From JAWSVE01 sp050633885 (lineage in GTDB: Bacteria; Pseudomonadota; Gammaproteobacteria; Pseudomonadales; Cellvibrionaceae), in the NCBI GenBank assembly GCA_050633885.1, contig JBOEHK010000004.1:62001-126000 (forward strand): a stretch of DNA of 64,000 nucleotides. The letters are read 5' to 3'. The notes under the pieces are model-generated. The model was not told the DNA's origin and searched no databases. It worked only from the letters and a program-made list of their open reading frames with translations. Both the position numbers and the translations under genes were made by a program. Of the stretch, positions 9,206 through 16,587 are shown one piece after another; positions within the stretch are counted from its first letter, which is position 1; every line of letters starts with the position of its first letter.

Positions 9206-9727
9206 ATGAAAATTTATTTTGTACTAATTTTCCTGCTAGTAAGCTTTCCTTGTTCTGCTGACTTGAGGGAACAGGCTAGAGATAATCAATCTAATTTAAT
9301 CCTTCGATGTTTAGCAAAGGTTGCTGATTTAGATGTGCCTATCAAGAGACAAAAAGAACCTTTTGGTCGCAAGCCCAATGTGGATTTATCTTTGTATGAA
9401 AATTTAAATTTTAAAACCCTATTAATTAGCGACTCTGAAAGATTACTTCCTAATCTTGTCTCTTGTAATATTTTTAAAGATACGGGAGAGGTTTTTTATA
9501 TAACTGTAAATTTTAGAAATAATCAAAGTCTGGTTTGGATTTCTCAATCATTTAAGGAGATGGATCAGTCTTTATTTTGGGATGCTCAGAAATTGGGTAA
9601 AAACTATCAATTAATATATATTGATTTTTTGGATATCAAAATATTCACTTGTTTGAAATCCAGTAGCATTGAGGAATGTAATATCAGGGGCGAAGATGAG
9701 ATCAAAGGATCAGAGGGATCAAAGTAA
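9206..9727 (+). CDS. Secreted orphan protein, unknown function
   Basis: A 173-residue protein with a clear Sec signal peptide (MKIYFVLIFLLVSFPCSA) and a good ribosome-binding site (AAGGAG). I recognise no family. The mature part has four cysteines (Cys35, Cys87, Cys148, Cys157 or close) that could form disulfides in the periplasm, and a mixed alpha/beta character. The last dozen residues (GEDEIKGSEGSK) are encoded by a GGATCA-rich stretch that resembles non-coding sequence upstream of the gene, so the true C-terminus may have been extended by repeat DNA. The gene is bracketed by an imperfect 19-bp inverted repeat (9119-9137 and 9731-9749), which suggests it moves as a unit. Confidence 0.6.
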   Translation: MKIYFVLIFLLVSFPCSADLREQARDNQSNLILRCLAKVADLDVPIKRQKEPFGRKPNVDLSLYENLNFKTLLISDSERLLPNLVSCNIFKDTGEVFYITVNFRNNQSLVWISQSFKEMDQSLFWDAQKLGKNYQLIYIDFLDIKIFTCLKSSSIEECNIRGEDEIKGSEGSK

Positions 9728-9730
9728 TAG

Positions 9731-9749
9731 CTGCAGTCAGATGAGACTT
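9731..9749 (-). repeat. Inverted partner of copy 1 flanking the secreted orphan gene
   Basis: The reverse complement reads AAGTCTCATCTGACTGCAG and matches 9119-9137 at 17 of 19 positions, including a perfect 12-bp core. The two copies face each other around the gene at 9206-9727. Confidence 0.65.
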
Positions 9750-9755
9750 TGCAAT

Positions 9756-9785
9756 ATTAATCCTCATCTAATTTCAGTTAATCCT
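9756..9785 (+). repeat. Copy 2 of the dispersed 30-bp repeat (diverged)
   Basis: Begins ATTAATCCTCATCT and has CAGTTAAT near its end, about 21 of 30 positions like copy 1. With the inverted element at 9731-9749 it could form an imperfect hairpin (CAGATGAG paired with CTCATCT). Confidence 0.45.
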
Positions 9786-9822
9786 ATTTGTTATCAATAA
9801 ATAACTTCGTGTCATTTGAAGT

Positions 9823-10175
9823 CTATCCAATTCCAAATATTAAACCAATAAGAGCCGTAAAAATAAAAATCCAACCAGAAACAAAAAGAATAAACCCTAA
9901 GGAGTTATCAAAAAAAATGGCGTAGGGTATAACTAATTTTGGGTCTAGTAGTTTTATTTCTAATTCACTGTAATTTTTAGTGGGCAAGGGCATTGTCCAC
10001 GCATAAAAAAAGCCCTGCCCCAGAAAGGATCCCACTGACATGGGCGTGGTTTGCCTTCAGCAACAACGGCTTTGTCAATCTTGCGCATAGTAATTATGCC
10101 GAATAAAATCCAGAAAATTATCATAATAATAAGAGAACCAACGACAAGAAAATCAAACAAAGCATTAAGTGTCAT
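9823..10175 (-). pseudogene. Second copy of the membrane immunity-like protein, frameshifted at a T7 run
   Basis: The first part, read from an ATG at 10175, has an N-terminal membrane helix (IIMIIFWILFG) and the motif MRKIDKAVV followed by GKPRPCQWDP, nearly identical to the intact neighbour at 10203-10556. The frame then breaks at a run of seven T (coding strand; A7 at 10005-10011). Adding one T restores the frame and joins it to a second part with a C-terminal membrane helix (FILFVSGWIFIFTALIGLIFG) that matches the neighbour's end. The restored product would be about 117 residues. The gene is decayed, phase-variable or slippage-corrected, or the base is a sequencing error. Confidence 0.65.
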
Positions 10176-10202
10176 TGCTGTTTAAATGAGTTTATTTATT
10201 GG

Positions 10203-10556
10203 TTAATGTAACTCGAAAATCCAGTTAATGATGATGCAAACTATCATTGTCCAACCTGAAACAAATAGCACCCAAGCTAATACTTTATCCAAAAGATTTA
10301 TATTTTTTTTAACAATTTGAGTATCGACAATTTGGTTCTCTAGATCACTAAAAGATTCGCCAGAAAAAATAATTGGCCAAGTATATAAAATGGCTCGACC
10401 ACAAATCGGGTCCCACTGACAAGGGCGTGGTTTTCCTGCAGCAACAACGGCTTTATCAATTTTGCGCATAGTGATAAAGCCAAACAGTATCCAAAAAATG
10501 ACCATTAATACTAGAGAAGTGACAGCTATGTAGCTAAGTATTAGAAAATAATCCAT
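10203..10556 (-). CDS. Two-helix membrane protein, candidate immunity protein
   Basis: A 117-residue protein with a membrane helix at each end (about residues 5-30 and 90-115). Between them is a hydrophilic loop with MRKIDKAVV, GKPRPCQWDP and an acidic stretch. I recognise no named family. Its ATG lies 2 bp after the stop of the 358-residue toxin-like gene, with GGAG inside that gene's 3' end, so the two are translationally coupled. A paralogous frameshifted copy follows 27 bp downstream. A toxin-like gene followed at once by duplicated small membrane proteins is the usual arrangement for a pore-forming effector and inner-membrane immunity proteins. The function is inferred from that context. 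Confidence 0.6.
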   Translation of the reverse strand: MDYFLILSYIAVTSLVLMVIFWILFGFITMRKIDKAVVAAGKPRPCQWDPICGRAILYTWPIIFSGESFSDLENQIVDTQIVKKNINLLDKVLAWVLFVSGWTMIVCIIINWIFELH

Positions 10557-10558
10557 CG

Positions 10559-11635
10559 TTATTCTCCGCTTAGTTTATCCCATACTTTGCCTACAAACCT
10601 TTGCGCTTCACTGTCCGCCTGATAAGCAAGTATGGCTCCCGTTACAACAGTAGAAGCAATTAATATTCCCCAGCCCCATGGTGTCGCCATCAAAGCGATG
10701 CGGCTAGCGAAAAATGCGGCTCGCCCAACAGCGTAGCCAGTAAAGGCTGATCCTCCTAAACCTCCAGTTTGTACAGCTATTTCCCTCTTCCATTCACCGC
10801 CTTCTAAATAGCTATTTCTTACGGTATTTATTCTAAACCCTGCATCTAATACGATTGCACCGCGGCCAGCAAAGCGTAAGCCTGTGGCGAGCTTGCTAAC
10901 TTGTTGGCCCTCGGTCATGTTGGCGACGTGTATACCGCGACCGCGATGTCTTTCTGCAAGGGTAATACCGCGATCAGCATTGGATAATGCAGAACCTTTA
11001 TTTTTTGTGAGACTATCTGCTGGGACTATTCGACGTAATTCTTGTTGGTAATAGCGATTTAAATTTTCGTAAGCCTTGATGACTTTATTGCGTAATTCTA
11101 ATTTTTGTTTTGCGGCGACTCGTCCTACGCGATGATAGTTATTCAATTGAATAAGTGCGCGTTGATATTGTTCAATAGCGGCTTGAAAGCTGTCAGTACG
11201 GCCGCCTAGTACGGCTGTTCCAACACCGGCCAAGCCGTTAGTATCTTGCGATACTTTTGTGAAATCTAGGTTAGCGATATGTTGATCATAGAGCTTTGCT
11301 AAGGCGGTTGTTCCGTCTCCAAAAGTAGCGACACACCCTGACAAATTTTCACGTTGATAAATAGGCAGTCGGTTGAGTTGCTGTAAAACGCTACTTGAGG
11401 TGGGGGAGGTTGTTCCTGTCACGTCATAAGCGACGTGTGGCGATAGCCATTGGTCTTGATGATTGACTTCCGGGTTACAGGCTAAAAACTGTTCTAGGTT
11501 TTCTGGCTGCGAATCACATAATTCTGTTGGGCGAGTAGCGGTGGAGGGAATATATAAATCAGGCATGTTCTCAATATCCTTATTGATTTGAAGTTGGTTT
11601 GTCATGTGTTGTGCAATAGGGCGTAACTCTATCAT
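10559..11635 (-). CDS. Candidate pore-forming toxin/effector with glycine-rich hydrophobic C-terminus
   Basis: A 358-residue protein without a signal peptide. Residues 1-140 are hydrophilic and proline-rich. A helical, coiled-coil-prone middle follows (about 150-215), then a segment AGRGAIVLDAGFRI. The C-terminal 100 residues are amphipathic to hydrophobic, with a glycine-zipper run (GGLGGSAFTGYAVG) and PWGWGILIASTVVTGAIL. This resembles the C-termini of pore-forming secreted effectors (type VI or contact-dependent). No PAAR, Rhs, LysM or adenylation motif was seen. The two-helix membrane protein directly downstream supports a toxin/immunity pair. A start at the ATG at 11566, which has AAGGA upstream, is an alternative. 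Confidence 0.5.
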   Translation of the reverse strand: MIELRPIAQHMTNQLQINKDIENMPDLYIPSTATRPTELCDSQPENLEQFLACNPEVNHQDQWLSPHVAYDVTGTTSPTSSSVLQQLNRLPIYQRENLSGCVATFGDGTTALAKLYDQHIANLDFTKVSQDTNGLAGVGTAVLGGRTDSFQAAIEQYQRALIQLNNYHRVGRVAAKQKLELRNKVIKAYENLNRYYQQELRRIVPADSLTKNKGSALSNADRGITLAERHRGRGIHVANMTEGQQVSKLATGLRFAGRGAIVLDAGFRINTVRNSYLEGGEWKREIAVQTGGLGGSAFTGYAVGRAAFFASRIALMATPWGWGILIASTVVTGAILAYQADSEAQRFVGKVWDKLSGE

Positions 11636-11944
11636 GCGTGATAGACGTGATGAAGTTTTAGTGTGTGATTTTGTGATTGGGCTAACTATTCTGCTTTAAT
11701 GCTGGTGTCTGGTGAGACTTTAGTCATAATAAGACCGCTGTGCTTTAACTGATTGGTTTTGGTGCTTTTTTAGTGAGGTTTGAGTTTGTAAGCCTTTAGC
11801 GTTTGCTCTTTAGGCGCTATATTAAGTCCCATTTGCCCTCAGTTAATTGGCTCCCTTTAATAAATAAAAAAATTTGAACCTTTCGAACTCTAGCGACGAC
11901 TTATCTATACCGACAATAATCATTTTTAATTTTGGAGAAATGGA
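11636..11944. other. Divergent intergenic region between toxin-like gene and secreted protein gene
   Basis: It carries promoters in both directions but no consensus hexamer pair that I trust. It holds repeat copy 3 (11821-11850). No ORF with a ribosome-binding site was seen. Confidence 0.5.
11821..11850 (+). repeat. Copy 3 of the dispersed 30-bp repeat
   Basis: Begins ATTAAGTCCCATTTGCC and ends CAGTTAATTGG, about 25 of 30 positions identical to copy 1, in the same orientation. It lies about 95 bp upstream of the cysteine-rich secreted protein gene. Confidence 0.6.
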
Positions 11945-12361
11945 ATGAATAAAAATGCGATGACAGTAAAAATACTATTGATCATAAGTTTGTTATTAAG
12001 TTTTCAGTCGCTAACGTTTGCAGAAAAAACAGGTAAAGGCCCTCAGAAAACGAAAATTGAAGACAAAACATGTGATTATCCCGGTGGCGGAAAGGGTTCA
12101 TGTAATGCGATGCAAACTTGTTTGTTGGATGGAGGACATCCTGGATCAATGAGTGATGGTACGGCTATGTGCTGCCCAAAAGACCCTGCAACAACACCCA
12201 ATCAAACCTGCACGATGATTAAAACAGGTCAACCTATTGTGTTGAGGCCCACTGCACCAACGACTCTCGGTGTAAAAGCAGCGCCAGTAAAACAGCCTTC
12301 AGCGCGAGATAAAATGAAAATTAAAAAACCGTCATCAGCACCAGCTTCTGCACCGAGATAA
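11945..12361 (+). CDS. Small cysteine-rich secreted protein, unknown function
   Basis: A 138-residue protein: Sec signal peptide (residues 1-26, ending LTFAE), a central domain of about 50 residues with seven cysteines (CDYPGGGKGSCNAMQTC, then AMCCP and QTC), and a C-terminal low-complexity tail rich in Pro, Ala, Lys and Ser. The cysteines suggest a disulfide-bonded module exported to the periplasm or outside. A similar spacing (SCN-M--TC---GG, then G-A-CxP) occurs at the C-terminus of the protein at 55427-55933. The ribosome-binding site is GGAG, seven bases before the ATG. I do not recognise a family. Confidence 0.65.
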   Translation: MNKNAMTVKILLIISLLLSFQSLTFAEKTGKGPQKTKIEDKTCDYPGGGKGSCNAMQTCLLDGGHPGSMSDGTAMCCPKDPATTPNQTCTMIKTGQPIVLRPTAPTTLGVKAAPVKQPSARDKMKIKKPSSAPASAPR

Positions 12362-12421
12362 TAAATTGGGATTAACAAGAGTCAATATAATTATAAGTCA
12401 ACTCGTTATTGGAATGGATAA

Positions 12422-12991
12422 ATGCCGTTAGGTTTATTAAGTGGGATGCAGTTTGGTTTGTGGTTGCTGATTAGTCTTGGGCTTGCTGGCATTTCTTATC
12501 GATCATTTAAGAATTGGAAGTCTCACGGTTTTTACCGCTTCTTTGCTTTTGTGGGTACGGCTTTTGTGTTTGTGAGCAATGTTGTGTATTGGCATGATGA
12601 CATTTTTTCTATCTTGCAGTTATTTTCTTGGTTTGTCTTAATTGTCTCGTTAGGATTTCTGATTAATAGTTTGTATCAACTTACATTACATGGAGGCAGT
12701 CGAAGCAAAGAAATAAACACAGAAAACTTTGCTTTTGAAAATACCGGAACATTAGTTGACTCAGGTATATTTGCTTACATTCGTCACCCTATGTATAGCT
12801 CTTTATTATTATTTACTTGGGGAGTGTGGCTTAAATGTCCTTCGATGATCGCGCTAGGAGCATCTCTTGTCACAACATTGGCGATTCTTATAACTGCGAA
12901 AGCAGAAGAAAAAGAAAATGTTGATTTTTTTGGAAGTGCGTATATTGACTACGAGAAGCGGACTAAACGATTTATTCCTTATCTGTTTTGA
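12422..12991 (+). CDS. Membrane methyltransferase of the isoprenylcysteine/phospholipid N-methyltransferase superfamily
   Basis: A 189-residue protein with four or five predicted membrane helices. Its C-terminal third has the superfamily signature: GIFAYIRHPMYSSLLLFTWG (Arg-His-Pro-x-Tyr cofactor-binding loop), then AKAEEKENVDFFGSAYIDYE (Glu-Glu motif) and KRFIPYLF at the very end. ICMT/PEMT-type enzymes use S-adenosylmethionine to methylate membrane-associated substrates, and bacterial members are often of unknown substrate. The gene stands 60 bp after the cysteine-rich secreted protein gene and could be co-transcribed with it. Confidence 0.75.
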   Translation: MPLGLLSGMQFGLWLLISLGLAGISYRSFKNWKSHGFYRFFAFVGTAFVFVSNVVYWHDDIFSILQLFSWFVLIVSLGFLINSLYQLTLHGGSRSKEINTENFAFENTGTLVDSGIFAYIRHPMYSSLLLFTWGVWLKCPSMIALGASLVTTLAILITAKAEEKENVDFFGSAYIDYEKRTKRFIPYLF

Positions 12992-13053
12992 AGAAATAAG
13001 AGAATATCTCAAAAGGCACTGATTGGGTTTTTTGATATAAAATTTTCGAATAA

Positions 13054-14142
13054 CTAATGCTCAATCAAAAAAATCTTAAACCCTTGATCTTGCTGAACCA
13101 ATTGTATTTTTCCAAACAATTTTTCTCCCAATCTTTCAATGGGAATAAATTGGTTGACAACAAAGAGGGCGGTGCCTCGTTTGTTTAAAAGGCGTGATGT
13201 TTGTTTGAGGAATTTTTTACTGAGTTCTTCGTCGACACCAAAGCCGCTGTGAAATGGTGGATTGCATACAATCAGTTTAAAGCGTCGTTCTATATTGCTA
13301 CCGCAGTCATCCAGTAGAACATCAACGTCTAATCCATTCAGCTCCATATTTTTCTGTGTGGCGTTGACGGCTGCAATATTATTATCTGTCGCGCATCGGT
13401 ATTCTGTTTCAAAATCTTTTGTCACTAGCGAAAAATATCCCCAGCCACATCCTAAATCTAAAAAACTCGACGCTTTTCGAAATTGGTGGTGATGATGAGT
13501 GATATATTCTGCCAGTAATTTAGAGCCTCTATCGACTTTGTTCCAGCCAAATACGCCAGGTTTGCTATAAAAGCTGATGCCATCATCTTCTATTAAGCGA
13601 AGGTTTTTGTAGTCTTGAGTGTTCAAGCTATTATTGACGATGTTTTCATTGGTTGTGTTCGATGTTTTTTCTAAGTTGGCGCTGTAGTAGCTACCGGTCT
13701 TTTTGCTGTTTTTTTCTATTTCGAAGTGGTCGCAGGTGTTTTTAACGATGGATTTAAAGCCGTCATTTTTTTCGCCAATTAAAATCAGTTCACCGTTCTT
13801 GCTGAGTTTTTTGATGCTTTCATTAATGCAGTGGTGAGCGAGAGGTTTTTCTTTTGATATTCGATAAATAATGGTATTGAAATGTTTAGGGCTGTCGATA
13901 GATGATAAGTCAAAATCGCTGATGATTGTTTCAATGTGATATTTTTTTGATAAGAGATGTTTTAAGTCAAATCGATTAGTAATAGCAGTGATGGCTTCTT
14001 TTCTTTTTTCAAGTGTAGGTTGCAATGCTTCTAGTAGATTGGTGGAAATGTTTTCGTCAACAATCCAACAGATTGGCGAGGGGGATTCGTTCAATGCGGT
14101 TGATAAAATTTGGTAAAGTGATTTAAACGATGAATCTTTCAT
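13054..14142 (-). CDS. rRNA (guanine-N2)-methyltransferase, RsmC/RlmG family
   Basis: I start the gene at the ATG at 14142 (362 residues), preceded by AGGA. A GTG at 14208 would overlap rsuA by 47 bp. The protein has two methyltransferase-like halves, as in RsmC and RlmG: a degenerate N-terminal one (CWIVDENIS, then TIIYRISKEKPLAHH) and an active C-terminal one with SAM-binding FLDLGCGWGYFSL, acidic ATDNNIAA, and the catalytic motif NPPFHSG that marks N2-guanine methyltransferases. These enzymes modify 16S rRNA G1207 (RsmC) or 23S rRNA G1835 (RlmG). I cannot decide between them. It follows rsuA on the same strand with a 19-bp gap, which makes a small rRNA-modification operon. Confidence 0.85.
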   Translation of the reverse strand: MKDSSFKSLYQILSTALNESPSPICWIVDENISTNLLEALQPTLEKRKEAITAITNRFDLKHLLSKKYHIETIISDFDLSSIDSPKHFNTIIYRISKEKPLAHHCINESIKKLSKNGELILIGEKNDGFKSIVKNTCDHFEIEKNSKKTGSYYSANLEKTSNTTNENIVNNSLNTQDYKNLRLIEDDGISFYSKPGVFGWNKVDRGSKLLAEYITHHHHQFRKASSFLDLGCGWGYFSLVTKDFETEYRCATDNNIAAVNATQKNMELNGLDVDVLLDDCGSNIERRFKLIVCNPPFHSGFGVDEELSKKFLKQTSRLLNKRGTALFVVNQFIPIERLGEKLFGKIQLVQQDQGFKIFLIEH

Positions 14143-14161
14143 TAAGGCGAATCCTGAAGCG

Positions 14162-14884
14162 TTAAGAAATACTATTAATTTCTTCTTGAGTAAGTGGCCT
14201 GTATTCACCTTCTTTTAAGTTTGGGTCTAAGAGTATATCGCCAATTTGTTGCCGGTGTAATTCAATCACTCTATTTTCACAGGCAGCAAACATTCGTTTA
14301 ACCTGATGATAACGGCCTTCGCTAATAGTGACCAATGCAGTTTTTTTATCGCGAGCATCAATATTATTACTAGTGTCAGCTGCAATAAGAAGCTCTGAAG
14401 GTTTTGTTAATTTATCTTCGCCGTTCAGTAATATTCCCGTTTTAAATTGTTCGACAGTCTCATCGGTAATATCTTCTGCAACCGTCACTCGATAGGTTTT
14501 TTTACAGTCTTTGTTCGGTGAAATTATTTTATGAATCCATTGTCCGTCGTCACTGACGAGCACTAAACCGGTTGTATCGATATCTAACCGACCTGCGACT
14601 GACACCTTCTTAAGTGGAGCCGGTTGGATTAAATCAATGACAGTAGCATGTTCAGTATCACTGTTTGCGCAAACAACGTTCTTGGGCTTGTGGATCATCA
14701 AATAGGTTTTGCCGGGAAGGGATAATGTTTTGTTGTCAAAAATTATTTGATTGGTTTCGTCAACGTTGAATGAGGCGCTTTTCATTTTTTGGCCATCAAC
14801 AATGACTTTACCTTTGTTGATTTCGCGACGGCTTTGCGCCCGAGCTAGTCCTGTTGAATGGCTAAGAAACTTGTCGAGACGCAT
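14162..14884 (-). CDS. rsuA: 16S rRNA pseudouridine(516) synthase RsuA
   Basis: The family start MRLDKFLSHSTGLARAQS points to the ATG at 14884, giving 240 residues (E. coli RsuA 231). An upstream start at 14980 would overlap folD and add 32 non-conserved residues. There is an N-terminal S4-like RNA-binding domain (about 1-60) and a catalytic domain with GRLDIDTTGLVLVSDDGQ, where Asp is the catalytic residue of the GRLDxDTxGL motif, then KKTYRVTV and EGRYHQVKRMF. It forms pseudouridine at position 516 of 16S rRNA. The DDGQWIH context matches RsuA better than RluB, RluE or RluF. Confidence 0.9.
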   Translation of the reverse strand: MRLDKFLSHSTGLARAQSRREINKGKVIVDGQKMKSASFNVDETNQIIFDNKTLSLPGKTYLMIHKPKNVVCANSDTEHATVIDLIQPAPLKKVSVAGRLDIDTTGLVLVSDDGQWIHKIISPNKDCKKTYRVTVAEDITDETVEQFKTGILLNGEDKLTKPSELLIAADTSNNIDARDKKTALVTISEGRYHQVKRMFAACENRVIELHRQQIGDILLDPNLKEGEYRPLTQEEINSIS

Positions 14885-14957
14885 AGAGGCTTTCTTTTGT
14901 GTGTTTTTAAAATGTTTTATAGGTTTTTTTGAATTGATTTCGATCTCTTTATAAAAG

Positions 14958-15824
14958 TTAAGAAGAGATTTTTTTCTCACCAGAGTCGACTGATTGATAA
15001 ATGAGTGTGTTGATTGTCATTGGTCCAACGCCACCGGGTACGGGTGTGTAAGCGGAAGCGCGATTAATTAATGATTCTGACAGTTCGATATCGCCAACGC
15101 GTTCTTGTGGATGAAAACCGGCATCAACCACAACAGCGCCATCTTTGATCCAATCGGCTTTAATCAATTCTGGTTTGCCGACAGCACCGACAATGACGTC
15201 AGCTTGGCCGACAATGTCTGCGAGATTTTTTGTTCTTGAATGACAAATGGTGACTGTCGCATTGGCGTTTAATAACATCATCGCCATTGGCTTACCGAGA
15301 ATTTGGCTTCGGCCAACGACCACGGCGTGTTTGCCAGCGAGTTCAATATTGTACGCTTCTAGGATGCGCATGATGCCTTGTGGTGTTGCTGAGCCATAGG
15401 CAGTCATCCCCATTGCCATTCTTCCAAAACCTTGACAGGTCACGCCATCGACATCTTTTTCAATCGCGATGGCTTCAAAGCATGCTTGTTCATCAATTTG
15501 TTCAGGAACGGGATGTTGTAGCAATATGCCGTGCACATTGTTGTTATTATTCAATTCATTGATTTTGGCTAGGAGCTGGTCAGTAGTTGTCTCTGGTGGA
15601 AGCTCAACACGAATTGAGCCCATTCCCACACGTTCACACGCATTGCCTTTCATTTTGACGTATGTGGCAGAGGCGGGATCAGCGCCAACTAAAATGGTGG
15701 CGAGAATAGGTGTTTGGCCGCCACTTTTTGCTTTTAATAGTGCAACCCGCTCACTCAGTTCTTGTTCATTTTTTTGCGCTAGGGCTTTTCCGTCTAAGAC
15801 TATGGCCGAAGTAGATGCTGACAT
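14958..15824 (-). CDS. folD: Bifunctional methylenetetrahydrofolate dehydrogenase/cyclohydrolase FolD
   Basis: The start is the ATG at 15824 with AAGGAG seven bases upstream, giving 288 residues (the family is about 285). The longer ORF from 15923 lacks a ribosome-binding site. Motifs: TYVKMKGNACERVGM (catalytic Lys region), GILLQHPVPEQID (PLP-like substrate loop in this family), VVVGRSQILGKPMAMML (NADP-binding) and the C-terminal signature PVPGGVGPMTINTL. FolD interconverts 5,10-methylene-, methenyl- and 10-formyl-tetrahydrofolate for purine, thymidylate and initiator tRNA synthesis. It diverges from the tRNA cluster at 16146. Confidence 0.97.
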   Translation of the reverse strand: MSASTSAIVLDGKALAQKNEQELSERVALLKAKSGGQTPILATILVGADPASATYVKMKGNACERVGMGSIRVELPPETTTDQLLAKINELNNNNNVHGILLQHPVPEQIDEQACFEAIAIEKDVDGVTCQGFGRMAMGMTAYGSATPQGIMRILEAYNIELAGKHAVVVGRSQILGKPMAMMLLNANATVTICHSRTKNLADIVGQADVIVGAVGKPELIKADWIKDGAVVVDAGFHPQERVGDIELSESLINRASAYTPVPGGVGPMTINTLIYQSVDSGEKKISS

Positions 15825-16145
15825 TGATAAAAGTCTCCTTAAAAAGCGCGACGCAAGAGTTAGCGGCGGTATGGCTGGGTTTGAGAGGGCGCGTATTGTC
15901 CCACAGACGATAATGTGAGCCAACTGCTAATAAGGTTGGTGGAGCCAATCCAGAGAGCTTTCTGTACCGTATATATTCTGTGGTGTTTATGGCTCTACTG
16001 GTCTTTGATGGCCGGTTACTAGTCGATGCTTGGAAGAATAAAGGAGAATATATCAAATCCATCAAAATCAGCTATTTAGGATTGACCTAGATCGGGAGCA
16101 TGGGTATCATCCGCACCTCTTGAAATCAGGTAGATTTCATTAGAT
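15825..16145. other. Intergenic region between folD and tRNA-Pro
   Basis: The left part is the folD leader. The right part has the tRNA promoter at 16082-16110. A possible 99-residue minus-strand frame here has no ribosome-binding site or family and is not called. Confidence 0.6.
16082..16110 (+). promoter_or_regulatory. Sigma-70 promoter of the tRNA cluster
   Basis: A -35 TTGACC (16082-16087), 17-bp spacer and -10 TATCAT (16105-16110), followed by a GC-rich discriminator (CCGCACC). The start site would be near 16117, about 30 bp before tRNA-Pro. GC-rich discriminators are typical of stringently controlled stable-RNA promoters. Confidence 0.75.
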
Positions 16146-16222
16146 CGGAGTGTAGCGCAGCTTGGTAGCGCGCCTGCTTTGGGAGCAGGATGTCGGGGGT
16201 TCGAATCCCTCCACTCCGACCA
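16146..16222 (+). tRNA. tRNA-Pro (anticodon TGG)
   Basis: Acceptor stem CGGAGTG pairs with CACTCCG, followed by A and an encoded CCA (16220-16222). The anticodon stem CCTGC/GCAGG holds the loop TTTGGGA, giving UGG. The T-loop is GGTTCGAATCC. It is the first of three tRNAs and closest to the promoter. Confidence 0.97.
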
Positions 16223-16362
16223 TTTTCATTATGTGAATGTCAAACCCAGATTAGTTTCTTGCTTGTTAGCTCATTCTCTTTGTATTGTTGCAGCTAGTTA
16301 AATATAGGTATTCTTGGTTTTTATGCTCATGTAAATGAATTAAGCTCTGCTGGGCACATAAT

Positions 16363-16439
<77 letters not shown>

Positions 16440-16502
16440 TTTTTTCGTCGTGAAATTGGTAGAGTTGTTGGTCGAGCACGTTTGATTTTTGTTTATTTCG
16501 AT

Positions 16503-16579
16503 GGTGGCTGTAGCTCAGTTGGTAGAGCTCTGGATTGTGATTCCAGCGGTCGCGGGTTCAAGCCCCGTCAGCCACCCCA
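16503..16579 (+). tRNA. tRNA-His (anticodon GTG)
   Basis: Acceptor stem GTGGCTG pairs with CAGCCAC. The extra 5' G at 16503 pairs with discriminator C (16576), the G-1 identity element of tRNA-His. Anticodon stem CTGGA/TCCAG, loop TTGTGAT. CCA is encoded at 16577-16579. No strong terminator follows, only a T-rich stretch before the convergent patatin gene. Confidence 0.97.
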
Positions 16580-16587
16580 TTTTCTTT

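Noticed and set aside
9731..9785. Integron attC-like hairpin beside the secreted orphan gene
   Set aside because: The ends read GTTAATC and no RYYYAAC partner is present, so the attC core consensus fails. Kept only as repeat copies.
15469..15918. Plus-strand 149-residue frame inside folD
   Set aside because: Antisense shadow; folD is certain there.
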